From Streptomyces chartreusis NRRL 3882 (GTDB lineage Bacteria > Actinomycetota > Actinomycetes > Streptomycetales > Streptomycetaceae): DNA of 64,000 bases. Every line of letters starts with the position of its first letter. The first letter of the stretch is position 1. The notes under the pieces are model-generated. The model saw nothing but the letters and a program-made list of their open reading frames with translations. It was not told the origin of the DNA and did not search any database. The stretch covers positions 744,001 to 808,000 of the forward strand of contig NZ_LT963352.1 of the NCBI RefSeq assembly GCF_900236475.1. The letters run 5' to 3'. A program made the translations under genes and the position numbers. This document shows, in pieces, positions 39,407 through 47,893 of this stretch.

Positions 39407-40258
39407 TCAGTCCTTCACGGCTCCGGCGGTCACGCCGGCGGCGACGTAGCGCTGGGCGAGGACGAGGATCACCGCGGCGGGCAGCGAGGCCACGACGGCG
39501 GTGGCCATGATGGCGTTCCACTCCTGGTTGTTGTTGCCGATGTACTGGTAGATACCGAGGGTGATCGGCTCGTGCGCGCCGCCGTTGGCCAGGGTGCTGG
39601 CGAAGACGAAGTCGGACCACGACCAGAGGAACGCGAACAGCGACACCGTGACGACGGCGTTGCGGCTCATGGGCAGCACGATCGACCAGAAGGTCCGCAA
39701 GGGGCCGGCCCCGTCCGTCCTCGCCGCCTGGAGGAGCTCCTCCGGGATGCCGGACATGAAGGCGGTGAAGATCAGCACCGCGAACGGCACGGCCAGCGTG
39801 GAGTCCGCGACGATCAGTCCGGGCACCGACTGCAGGAGCCCGAGGCTGAGGTAGATGGCGTAGAAGCCCATCGCCATGATGATGCCGGGGATCATCTGGG
39901 CGACCAGGAAGAGGAAACTGAGCACGCCGCCGCCGCGCGGGCGCAGTTTGGCGAGGGCGTAGCCGGCGGGGGCGGCCAGGGCCACGGTGAGCACGACGGT
40001 GCCCAGGCCGATCACGAGGCTCGTGCCGAGATACGGCAACTGCTGGTCCAGGACGGCTCGGTAGCCTTCCAGGGTGCCGTGCGTGGGGAACAGGTCCGGC
40101 GGGCTCTTGCGCATGTCCTGGTCACGGGTGAACGACACGTTGAGCATCCAGTAGACCGGGAAGAGCATGATCCCGGTGAACAGGAGACCCGTGGCCGTCT
40201 TCCACCACGTCGTCGTCCGTGCCAGGCGCGGGCCGGGTGTGGTCGTGGGTGTCGTCAT
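39407..40258 (-). CDS. Carbohydrate ABC transporter permease, MalG type
   Basis: 283 residues with six hydrophobic helices. The ATPase-contact loop EELLQAARTDGAGPLRTFWSIVLP lies near 190. Forms the importer channel with the MalF-type partner encoded just upstream; its ATG overlaps that gene's stop (ATGA). No dedicated ATPase is in the operon, as usual for Streptomyces, where MsiK-like shared ATPases serve such importers. Confidence 0.92.
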   Translation of the reverse strand: MTTPTTTPGPRLARTTTWWKTATGLLFTGIMLFPVYWMLNVSFTRDQDMRKSPPDLFPTHGTLEGYRAVLDQQLPYLGTSLVIGLGTVVLTVALAAPAGYALAKLRPRGGGVLSFLFLVAQMIPGIIMAMGFYAIYLSLGLLQSVPGLIVADSTLAVPFAVLIFTAFMSGIPEELLQAARTDGAGPLRTFWSIVLPMSRNAVVTVSLFAFLWSWSDFVFASTLANGGAHEPITLGIYQYIGNNNQEWNAIMATAVVASLPAAVILVLAQRYVAAGVTAGAVKD

Positions 40259-41247
40259 GAGGCGTACTGCTTTCGCTGGACCCTGAGGTACACCAGGCCG
40301 AAGACCAGCGCGGCGACGACGAGCAGATTGCCGACGGCCGCGCCGGGGCCGAAGGCGGGCAGCAGGTTGCCGAAGCCGAGCCGGTAGGACCAGGTGGCGA
40401 AGGTGGTGGACGAGTCCGCCGGGCCGCCCTTGGTCATGATCCAGATGATGTCGAAGACCTTCAGCGTGTAGACGAGCCCCAGGAGCAGGGTGATCGCGGA
40501 CACCGGCCGCAGGAGCGGGAACGTGATGTGCCAGAAACGTCGCCAGGCGCCCGCGCCGTCGAGAGCGGCGGCCTCGTAGAGGCTGCGGGGGATGGACTGC
40601 AGGCCGCTGTGGAGCACGACCAGGTTGAACGGGACGCCGATCCAGATGTTGGCGATGATCACGGAGGTCAGTGACCACGACGGGGAGGTCAGCCAGTTCA
40701 CCGGGTCGACGCCGACGACGCTCAGGGCCGCGTTGACCACGCCCGAGTCGCTGTTGAGCATCCACGACCAGGTGGAGGCCGACACGATGAGCGGCAGCAG
40801 CCACGGCACCAGGAACAGGGCCCGCAGGGTCCCGGAGAGCCGGAAGTTCTGGTTGAAGAAGACCGCGAGGGCCAAACCGATGGCGTACTGGAAGGCCAGG
40901 CACACGCCGGTGAACAGCACGGTGTGGGTGAGCGCCGGCCCGAAGGTGGGATCGTCCAGGACGGTGCGGTAGTTCGCCAGGCCGGTGAAGGGCGCGTCGC
41001 CCTGGACGAAGGAACGGACGGTGTAGTTGCGCAGGCTCAGATCGAGGTTGCGGTAGAGGGGATAGGCGTAGAAGAGGACGAGGTAGAGGGTGACCGGGGC
41101 GAGGAAGGCCCAGGCGGCCCACTGCTGGGAGGTCGGGCGGCGCCGTGGCGCGGGGCGGGCCGGGGGCGGGGCGGCGGCGGCCGCCCCGTTCCGGTCGGGT
41201 GCGGGCCGGTGGTCCGGCGGGTGTGTCGTCTGCTTCATCGGAGCCAC
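40255..41247 (-). CDS. Carbohydrate ABC transporter permease, MalF type
   Basis: 330 residues. A proline- and alanine-rich cytosolic N-terminus of about 40 residues precedes six helices; the loop RSLYEAAALDGAGAWRRFWHITFP is near 225. Pairs with the MalG-type permease. The start could be GTG 41247, one base after the binding-protein stop, or ATG 41238; neither has a good ribosome site, so coupling to the upstream gene is likely. Confidence 0.92.
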   Translation of the reverse strand: MAPMKQTTHPPDHRPAPDRNGAAAAAPPPARPAPRRRPTSQQWAAWAFLAPVTLYLVLFYAYPLYRNLDLSLRNYTVRSFVQGDAPFTGLANYRTVLDDPTFGPALTHTVLFTGVCLAFQYAIGLALAVFFNQNFRLSGTLRALFLVPWLLPLIVSASTWSWMLNSDSGVVNAALSVVGVDPVNWLTSPSWSLTSVIIANIWIGVPFNLVVLHSGLQSIPRSLYEAAALDGAGAWRRFWHITFPLLRPVSAITLLLGLVYTLKVFDIIWIMTKGGPADSSTTFATWSYRLGFGNLLPAFGPGAAVGNLLVVAALVFGLVYLRVQRKQYAS

Positions 41248-41248
41248 G

Positions 41249-42490
41249 TCACTTGACTGCTGACTGCGCCGAAGTGAGAGCGTCCTTGGGGGACTTCGCT
41301 CCGCTGAGTGCGGACTGGACCGCCTTCCACATCTGCTCCGAGATCTTCGGGTACTTGGTGCCGAGGTCGTCGCTGGTGCGGCCCTTGGCCGCCTTGACCG
41401 CCTCGACCCAGGGCTTCAGCTCGGCGTTCTCCGCGACCTGCTTGTCCTGGACCTCGGCGGTGGGGGCCACGTAGGACAGGGTGGTGTCGGTGGCGTGGAG
41501 GTTCTCGGTGCTGGTCAGGCAGGTCACCAGCTTCCGCGTGGTGGCGTAGCGGCCGGTGTCGCCCTGGACGGGGACGGTGACGAACTCGCCGCCGGTCGGG
41601 GCTGCCGCGTTGCCCCCGCCGGAGGCCGGGATGGGCAGGACGCCGTAGTCGAACCCGGCCTTCTCGGCGTTGGCCAGTTGCCAGGTGCCGTTCTCGGCGA
41701 AGGCGTAGTCGCCGCCGGCGAACTCCTGCCAGCTGGTGGTCTGGGTGTTGTTGATGACCGAGTTGGGGGCGTAGTCCTTCTTCAGCCAGTCGGTCCACAG
41801 GGACAGGGCCGAGACGCCCTCGGCGGAGTCCAGTCGGGTGAGCTTCGCGCCCGCGCCCCAGAACCAGGGCAGGAACTGGAAGCTGCCCTCCTCGGTGCCG
41901 ATCGCGGAGAAGGTGATGCCCTTCTTGCCGGCCTTCTTCACCTTCTCCAGCGCCGCCGTCAGTGACGTCCAGTCCTTGATGGAGGCGACGTCGACGCCCG
42001 CGCTCGCGAGGACCTTCTTGTTGTAGTAGAGGGCGAGGGTGTTGGCGCCGATCGGGGTGCCGTACGTCTTCCCGCCGGACTGGCCGGCCGCGAGCAGGTT
42101 GGGGTCCACCTTCGAGGTGTCCAGCTTGTTGTCCTCGGTGGTGGTGAGGATCCCGGACTCGGCCAGGGTCGACACCACGGGGTTGTCGACGATGAGCACG
42201 TCCGGGGAGTTGTCCTGCTGCGCGGCCAGGAGCACCTTGTTCGTCAGGTCGCTGGTGTCGAAGGCGGTCCGCTTGATCTTCACGCCGGCCTTGGTGCCGC
42301 AGTCGTCGAGCAGCTTGGCCCACGCCGAGTCCTTGGCGAACTGGGGGTACGGGTCCCAGATGGTGTAGGTGCCGCTGTCGCTTCCCTTCGCGGACGAACT
42401 GCCGCCGGACGAGCAGGCGGTGGTGCCGGTCGCGAGGGCGACGACGGTCAGGGTCGCGGCGGTGAGCCGCCGTCGGGTGAGTCTGTTCAT
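41249..42490 (-). CDS. Sugar ABC transporter substrate-binding lipoprotein
   Basis: 413 residues. Signal peptide with RLTRRRL and lipobox TTAC (cysteine near 25), then a SBP family 1 fold (YGTPIGANTLALYYNKKVL near 145, WQEFAGGDYAFAENGTWQL near 255). Binds an unknown oligosaccharide and delivers it to the permeases downstream. Ribosome site AAGGA. First gene of the importer-glycosidase operon; no CGAACCGGTTCG box is seen directly before it. Confidence 0.92.
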   Translation of the reverse strand: MNRLTRRRLTAATLTVVALATGTTACSSGGSSSAKGSDSGTYTIWDPYPQFAKDSAWAKLLDDCGTKAGVKIKRTAFDTSDLTNKVLLAAQQDNSPDVLIVDNPVVSTLAESGILTTTEDNKLDTSKVDPNLLAAGQSGGKTYGTPIGANTLALYYNKKVLASAGVDVASIKDWTSLTAALEKVKKAGKKGITFSAIGTEEGSFQFLPWFWGAGAKLTRLDSAEGVSALSLWTDWLKKDYAPNSVINNTQTTSWQEFAGGDYAFAENGTWQLANAEKAGFDYGVLPIPASGGGNAAAPTGGEFVTVPVQGDTGRYATTRKLVTCLTSTENLHATDTTLSYVAPTAEVQDKQVAENAELKPWVEAVKAAKGRTSDDLGTKYPKISEQMWKAVQSALSGAKSPKDALTSAQSAVK

Positions 42491-42617
42491 GGCACGTTCC
42501 TTTGTGATGTCGGCACGTCGAGGCAAGGGCATGCCGAGGAAGCAGGTGCGAACGACCGGGCGGGGCCGGTGAGGGAGCGGTGTGGTGGGCGCGGGGGGAG
42601 GGTGAGAACCGTGAGTG

Positions 42618-43658
42618 TCAGACCGGCGAGCCGCAGCCGGGGTCCGTCGCGGCGTGCGCGGGCCCGGTGCTGGTGCGCAGGGAGATGGGCGGCTTCAGCA
42701 AGTGGTGGCGGGGTGCCGCCTCGGGCTGGTCGAGCCGCTCGACCAGCAGTTCGACGGCCAGGCGCCCCATCTGCTCCGCCGGTACGTCGGCCGCGGTGAG
42801 CTGCGGGGTCACCGTCTCCGCCCACCGGCCGGCCACGACCCCGGTGACGGAGAAGTCACGCGGTACGTGGCGGCCCGCCGCCGCCAGGCCCCGGTAGAGA
42901 CCGCCCAGCGCGGCCTCGTTCAGGGTGACCAGTCCCGTGGTGGCCGGGTCGTCGTGCAGGATCCGCTCCAGGCACGCCTGGCCCGAGGGAGCGTCGTCGC
43001 CGCAGCAGTACGTGCGCACGGTCAGCCCGCGCTCGGCCGCGGCCTTGGTGAAGCCGTCCAGTCCGCGGTGCGCCGACTCGTACCCGGCCCGCAGCAGGTG
43101 CTCGGGCCGGTTCACGAAGGCGATCCTGCGATGGCCCAGGTCGGCGAGGTGGTGGACGCACGCCTCGACCAGCGCGGTGTGGTCCAGGCCGACCCACCAG
43201 TCGCCGTCCGGCTGCGCGGTACGGCCGATGCAGACGGCGGGGAAGTTCTCGGCGACGAGGTGGTCGACACGGTCGTCCTGGAGCCTGATCTCCATCAGGA
43301 TCGCGCCGTCCACCCGCCGCTCGGCCAGCAGCCGCTGGAACGAACGGTCGCTGTCCACACCGCTCGGGGACAGCAGCACGTCGTAGTCGTAGGACGCCGC
43401 CGCCTCCACCACGCTGCCGATGAAGTCGAGCTGCATGCCGGTGTAATGGTTTCCGGCCGGCGGGAAGACGAGACCGAGGGTGCTGGTCCGGCCGTTGGCC
43501 AGGGCGCGGGCGCTCGCGTTGGGCCGGTAGCCCAGTTCGTCGATGACCCGCTGGATCTTGCGGCGGGTCTCCTCCGACACCGAGCGCTTGCCGCTCAACG
43601 CGTACGAGACGGTGCTCCGCGAGACACCGGCCCGCTTGGCGATCTCCCCGATGTTCAC
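42618..43658 (-). CDS. LacI-family sugar-responsive regulator
   Basis: 346 residues. The N-terminal helix-turn-helix IGEIAKRAGVSRSTVSYALSGKRSVS is followed by the hinge SARALANGRT and a periplasmic-binding-like effector domain with a C-terminal RTSTGP tail. GTG at 43658 has AAGGAG upstream. Four CGAACCGGTTCG boxes in front of it and of the divergent glycosidase are the probable targets, so it likely represses both genes and itself. Confidence 0.92.
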   Translation of the reverse strand: MNIGEIAKRAGVSRSTVSYALSGKRSVSEETRRKIQRVIDELGYRPNASARALANGRTSTLGLVFPPAGNHYTGMQLDFIGSVVEAAASYDYDVLLSPSGVDSDRSFQRLLAERRVDGAILMEIRLQDDRVDHLVAENFPAVCIGRTAQPDGDWWVGLDHTALVEACVHHLADLGHRRIAFVNRPEHLLRAGYESAHRGLDGFTKAAAERGLTVRTYCCGDDAPSGQACLERILHDDPATTGLVTLNEAALGGLYRGLAAAGRHVPRDFSVTGVVAGRWAETVTPQLTAADVPAEQMGRLAVELLVERLDQPEAAPRHHLLKPPISLRTSTGPAHAATDPGCGSPV

Positions 43659-43671
43659 GGCGCTCCTTCGT

Positions 43672-43683
43672 CGAACCGGTTCG
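43672..43683. promoter_or_regulatory. LacI operator 1
   Basis: CGAACCGGTTCG, 13 bases before the lacI-type start codon; symmetry extends to TCGAACCGGTTCGA. Confidence 0.8.
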
Positions 43684-43699
43684 AGCGCGAGCCAGTCGT

Positions 43700-43711
43700 C
43701 GAACCGGTTCG
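43700..43711. promoter_or_regulatory. LacI operator 2
   Basis: CGAACCGGTTCG, 28 bases centre-to-centre from operator 1. Confidence 0.8.
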
Positions 43712-43834
43712 CGTGAAGGGAAGGTAGGAGTGAGCCGAAGCGGGTGTCAATACCTCGCGCATCCTCCCCGAAACATGGCGGCCGATCCGTGTCAGGGGTA
43801 TTGCTGGCCCGTTTCCGGCGGTGCTAGCTTCCGC

Positions 43835-43846
43835 CGAACCGGTTCG
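43835..43846. promoter_or_regulatory. LacI operator 3
   Basis: CGAACCGGTTCG, upstream of the secreted glycosidase gene. Confidence 0.8.
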
Positions 43847-43919
43847 ACAGAGCCGCCCGCAACCGTCATGCCCCCCGGCTGGGCCGCGCAGTTCCAGGCC
43901 CGCACGGCCCGACGACGAT

Positions 43920-43931
43920 CGAACCGGTTCG
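43920..43931. promoter_or_regulatory. LacI operator 4
   Basis: CGAACCGGTTCG, 39 bases before the glycosidase start and 85 bases centre-to-centre from operator 3, close to eight helical turns. Confidence 0.8.
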
Positions 43932-43970
43932 CGCCATCGGACGGGACCGGATCACCCCACGGAGACCTCA

Positions 43971-46658
43971 GTGCGACGCAGAAGCAGAAAAAGAACAGCA
44001 AGCGCCGGCGCCACGGCCGTGGCGGCCCTCGCCGCCCTGCTCGCCGTACCCGCCGGCACGGCCGGCGCGGCGGAACGGGAGCGCCTCACGATCGACCTCG
44101 GCACCGACACCGGCGCCTTCCACGGCGGTGCCTCCGGATCGCTCTACGGGATCTACGGTGACGGCGTGCCGAGCCGCAACGTCCTGGAGGGCATGCACGT
44201 CCGTACGGTGTCGACGAAGGCCCAGGACGGTCCGCAGCACCCGGGAGCGGACGCGCTGGAGGTCCTGCCGCCGTTCGTGGACTCGGGCGGCAAGGACGTC
44301 TACATCTACATGACCGACATCTACCGCGGCTTCCCGTACCAGTGGCCGGGTGCCAACGGCCCGGAGCGGCTCGCGGACTTCAAGGAGAAGATCAAGAAGC
44401 AGGTCCAGCAGGTCCTGACGATGGGCAGGTACAAGGACCACGTCGTCTACGTGCCCTTCAACGAGCCCGAAGGGAACATGTTCGGCACCGGCGAGTGGAG
44501 TTACGACAAGGTCTCGTGGCTGAACGACCCGCGGCACTACTTCGCGGCCTGGAAGGAGGTCTACCACCTCATCAAGGGCCTCGACCCGGACGCCCGCATC
44601 GCCGGCCCCAACACCAGCGTCCTCTACAACCAGGTCAAGGGCTTCCTGCAGTACGCCAAGGCCCACGACGTGGTGCCGGACGTGATGACCTGGCACGAGT
44701 TGTCGTCGCCCGCCGCGGTCCGCACGAACGTGGCGAAGTACCGGCAGATGGAGAAGGAGGTCGGTGTCGGGCCGCTGCCGATCAACGTCAACGAGTACGG
44801 CCACAACTACCACCTCTCCGTACCCGGGCAGGTCGTCCAGTGGGTCTCCGCCATCGAGGAGTCGAAGATCGACGCCGACCTGGCGTACTGGAACATCGAC
44901 GGCAACCTCAACGACTCGGCCGTGGAGGCCAACAAGGGCAACGGACAGTGGTGGCTGTTCAACGCCTACGGGCAGATGTCCGGCCACACCGTGGAGGTGA
45001 GCGCCCCGCACCCCAACCAGCAGTACACCCTCCAGGGTGTCGCCACCCTCGACGAGGACAAGAAGCAGTCCCGCGTCCTCTTCGGCGGCAAGAGCGGTGA
45101 CGCGGACGTGGTCTTCGAGAACATCGACCCGAAGCTGTTCGGGAAGACCGTGCACGCCACCGTGCAGGAGATTCCCTGGACCGGTCAGGTCGGCGACTCC
45201 GCGCAGCCGCTGCGGCTCGCGGACCGGGAGCTGACGGTCGGCGCGGACGGCTCGGTGACACTGCCGATGACCGGCATGAACGAGATGTCCGCCTACCAGG
45301 TCATCCTCTCCCCCGGCGGCGACGGCGGGAAGCCCGCCGAACCCTCCGTCGGCTGGCGCAAGACGTACGAGGCGGAGAACGCGACCTACACCGGCGGCGG
45401 CTACTCCAGGAACGGCCCCGAGGGATCGCCCTCCCAGGTCGGGAAGTTCGCCACGTCGGGCGCCTACAACGTGGGCGGCCTGCGCACCGGCTCCGACGGA
45501 GTGCTCTCCTTCGACGTCGAGGTCCCGAAGGACGGCACGTACGACCTGAGCGTCTTCGCCAACTCGTACAACCTGTACGACCTGGTGAAGGAGCAAGGTC
45601 CGACCAACGTCTTCCTGCGTGTCGACGGCGAGGATCCGCAGGAGCTGCGACTGCCGCTCGGCTACAAGTGGGTGGTCTGGGGCCACACCGACACCACGGT
45701 GAAGCTCACGGCGGGCAAGCACCGGCTCACCCTCGCCGCGAAGGACGCCGACCTCGGCGTCACCAAGGGCGACGCCATCATCGACAAGATCGACCTCGCC
45801 CTGCGCGACGAGAACGTGACCGCCCCGGCGGTCTACGAGGCCGAGTACGCCACCCTCTCCGGAGCCCGGCCCGGCTACACCCACCCCGGTGCGTCCGGTC
45901 CCGGTGCCGTGCCGCTGGCCAAGGGGGACTCCGCGGCCTTCTGGGTCCACTCCCCCACCGACGGCGAAGCGACCGTCCTGTTCGACCACCTCGGCGGCGG
46001 CCGGGCGAAGGTGAGCCTCAACGGCGAGGAGCTCGACATCCCCAAGGTCGGCGGGACCAAGAAGGGCACGGACCAGATCCGGGTCTTCCTGTCCGGCGGC
46101 ATCAACAAGATCACCGTCACCGGTGCCTCGCGCGCACTGCTCCTCGACCGGCTGCGGGTCGCTCCTTCCCACGGCAACCTCGTGACGAAGGTGTACCAGG
46201 CGGAGGACGGCACGCCGACCGGTGCGGCCAAGGTGACCGACACCTACACCTTCGCGGCGAACGGCAAGGCCGTCACCGGCATCGGCGACGGCAAGGCCAA
46301 CGCCCTCACCGTCGACGTCGTCGCCCAGCGGCCCGGACGGCACGCGCTGACCATCCGCTACTCCAACGCCGAGCAGGCCCCGGCCACCCACTACAACCCC
46401 GACCCGATCGCCCGCCACGCCGACCTCTCCGTCAACGGCGGACCGGCGCGCCGGGTGCTGTTCCCGACCACCTTCCACTTCAACAACTTCTGGGACCTGA
46501 CCGTCCCGGTCACCCTGAAGAAGGGCACGAACCGGCTCACCTTCACGGCCGAGGAACTCCCCGACTTCAACGGCGACACCTACAACCAGTACGACCAGCG
46601 GTCCCCGTACGCGCCCGTCATCGACCAGATCGGCGTCACACCGCTCACACAGAAGTAG
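43971..46658 (+). CDS. Secreted modular glycoside hydrolase with three CBM6/35-like modules
   Basis: 895 residues. Basic signal peptide (RRRSRKRTASAG, then a hydrophobic stretch ending AGAA). The catalytic TIM-barrel domain shows VPFNEPEGN near 165 and INVNEYGHN near 270, the acid/base and nucleophile glutamates of clan GH-A; the family may be GH39-like but I cannot fix it. Three beta-sandwich modules follow, starting near YEAENATYTGG (464), YEAEYATLSG (620) and YQAEDGTPTG (740). GTG at 43971 follows GGAGACC. Controlled with the LacI gene through shared operators. Probably degrades an extracellular polysaccharide whose products enter by the neighbouring importer. Confidence 0.78.
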   Translation: MRRRSRKRTASAGATAVAALAALLAVPAGTAGAAERERLTIDLGTDTGAFHGGASGSLYGIYGDGVPSRNVLEGMHVRTVSTKAQDGPQHPGADALEVLPPFVDSGGKDVYIYMTDIYRGFPYQWPGANGPERLADFKEKIKKQVQQVLTMGRYKDHVVYVPFNEPEGNMFGTGEWSYDKVSWLNDPRHYFAAWKEVYHLIKGLDPDARIAGPNTSVLYNQVKGFLQYAKAHDVVPDVMTWHELSSPAAVRTNVAKYRQMEKEVGVGPLPINVNEYGHNYHLSVPGQVVQWVSAIEESKIDADLAYWNIDGNLNDSAVEANKGNGQWWLFNAYGQMSGHTVEVSAPHPNQQYTLQGVATLDEDKKQSRVLFGGKSGDADVVFENIDPKLFGKTVHATVQEIPWTGQVGDSAQPLRLADRELTVGADGSVTLPMTGMNEMSAYQVILSPGGDGGKPAEPSVGWRKTYEAENATYTGGGYSRNGPEGSPSQVGKFATSGAYNVGGLRTGSDGVLSFDVEVPKDGTYDLSVFANSYNLYDLVKEQGPTNVFLRVDGEDPQELRLPLGYKWVVWGHTDTTVKLTAGKHRLTLAAKDADLGVTKGDAIIDKIDLALRDENVTAPAVYEAEYATLSGARPGYTHPGASGPGAVPLAKGDSAAFWVHSPTDGEATVLFDHLGGGRAKVSLNGEELDIPKVGGTKKGTDQIRVFLSGGINKITVTGASRALLLDRLRVAPSHGNLVTKVYQAEDGTPTGAAKVTDTYTFAANGKAVTGIGDGKANALTVDVVAQRPGRHALTIRYSNAEQAPATHYNPDPIARHADLSVNGGPARRVLFPTTFHFNNFWDLTVPVTLKKGTNRLTFTAEELPDFNGDTYNQYDQRSPYAPVIDQIGVTPLTQK

Positions 46659-46668
46659 CCCACGGACG

Positions 46669-46709
46669 GCCCCGGGGCGTACCGGTGACTCACCGGTACG
46701 CCCCGGGGC
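46669..46709. terminator. Strong hairpin after the glycosidase gene
   Basis: Perfect 20-base arms (46669-46688 and 46690-46709) with a one-base loop, starting GCCCCGGGGCGTACCGG, ten bases after the stop codon. Confidence 0.85.
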
Positions 46710-46831
46710 ACCCGTCCGCAACACGGTGCACCACGCCACGTGGACCGAGACGAACAACCTCCTCGACGCAACCACCCCGGACGGCCGACGCAACTGCCCT
46801 GCACGGCCGACGCGCCGCCGCACGCGGCGGC

Positions 46832-47065
46832 TACCGCCTCGCCGCTTCCCCGAAGATCCCCGGCACGGTCACCGCGATCAACGTCCGGGCACTGGGCGGC
46901 GCGATCCCCGAGGGCGTCGACGAGGAGGCCACGGCCTTTTCCCGCACTGGCGCCGCGTGCGGAAGCGAGGCCGAGTGCCGGCGCCTCACCGAGCTCAAGG
47001 CGGCCAGGGACCCGCGCAACCTGTTCCGCCACAACAAGAACATCGCCCCGAGCCAACTGCGGTGA
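46832..47065 (+). pseudogene. C-terminal fragment of a berberine-bridge-type FAD oxidoreductase
   Basis: The frame encodes INVRALGGAIPEGVDEEATAF and, directly after, LTELKAARDPRNLFRHNKNI before a stop at 47063. These are the C-terminal features of FAD-linked (berberine-bridge-like) oxidases, but the segment normally between them is mostly missing and no N-terminal domain exists upstream. A degraded remnant. Confidence 0.6.
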
Positions 47066-47365
47066 GGCGCCCCGCGCCCACCACATCGAGGCCGGTTTCC
47101 GAGCCGGAACAGCCGCGGCCTTGCCCCCTCCTCTGCCCTCTCTCCAACGTCGGCCCGGGGCAAGGCCGTTTGCCAACAGCCGCTGTTTATTTCCTCAACC
47201 GCAAGGCCCCCTTTGCATAGTGCTCATCAAGGGCGACCAGAAGAAGCTGCGCAGTCAGGTCAAGGTTATTCCTCGGTCAGGTCCTGATCACGCAAAAAGC
47301 ATGGCCATGACACTCACCTGGTGCGAGGGTCCTTCTCGCCCAAATGATCTACCGATGGAGACGAG
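47066..47365. other. Gene-free stretch before the exoprotein cluster
   Basis: About 300 bases with lower GC near 47170-47300. It holds a hairpin with perfect 12-base arms (47116-47127 CGGCCTTGCCCC and 47157-47168) around a 29-base loop, which may terminate any transcript from the left. No reading frame here resembles a protein. Confidence 0.5.
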
Positions 47366-47881
47366 ATGAGACGCATCCGCTTCAAGAAGAAGTTGGCCGC
47401 CTGCGCCACGTCATTCGCGGCAGTGGCGGCCGTGATGGCGACCGCCGGTCCGGCGAACGCGGCCGAGTACACGGTCACGGACAACTGTGACGTTCCGTGG
47501 ATCACCTGCTCGTACGGTGACCTGTGGCTGTTCTACAACTCGAAGGACATCGCCGTCCAGGACGGCTACTACAAGTCGGCCTTCACGACATTCTACGGCA
47601 ACGTGTCCGACCACTGGGGTACCAGCCAGTACCAGGGATCGTCACTGACGACCTACCGGTACGTATTCGGCAACGGCGGCTACGGCAACGGCCAGTACAT
47701 GAAGAACAATGCGGCGTCCGTGCAGAACTGCGCCCCGGATGACAACTACCGCGTGTATTACAACTCCGGCTACGGCGGCACCTCTCAGTACTTCGCGAAG
47801 AACGGCCCCTACGGCGACTGCAACATCACCGACCTGATCTCCGCTCTGAAGAACAACAACGCATCCTCCCACTTCGCATAA
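47366..47881 (+). CDS. Secreted small protein, peptidase inhibitor I36 / crystallin-like
   Basis: 171 residues. Signal peptide with RIRFKKKLAAC and a cleavage site at ANAAEY near 33. The mature part is rich in Tyr, Asn and Gly with two similar halves (WLFYNSKD near 53 and RVYYNSGYGG near 128) and ends SALKNNNASSHFA. This pattern is seen in the Streptomyces proteins labelled peptidase inhibitor family I36. Four cysteines in the mature part could form disulfides. Inhibitor activity is not proven by sequence. Only 12 bases before the lipoprotein gene. Confidence 0.6.
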   Translation: MRRIRFKKKLAACATSFAAVAAVMATAGPANAAEYTVTDNCDVPWITCSYGDLWLFYNSKDIAVQDGYYKSAFTTFYGNVSDHWGTSQYQGSSLTTYRYVFGNGGYGNGQYMKNNAASVQNCAPDDNYRVYYNSGYGGTSQYFAKNGPYGDCNITDLISALKNNNASSHFA

Positions 47882-47893
47882 GAAGGAACCCCC

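Noticed and set aside
43968..46823. 951-residue open frame on the minus strand
   Set aside because: Mirror of the GC-biased codons of the secreted glycosidase; low-complexity Val/Arg/Gly/Asp translation without any domain.
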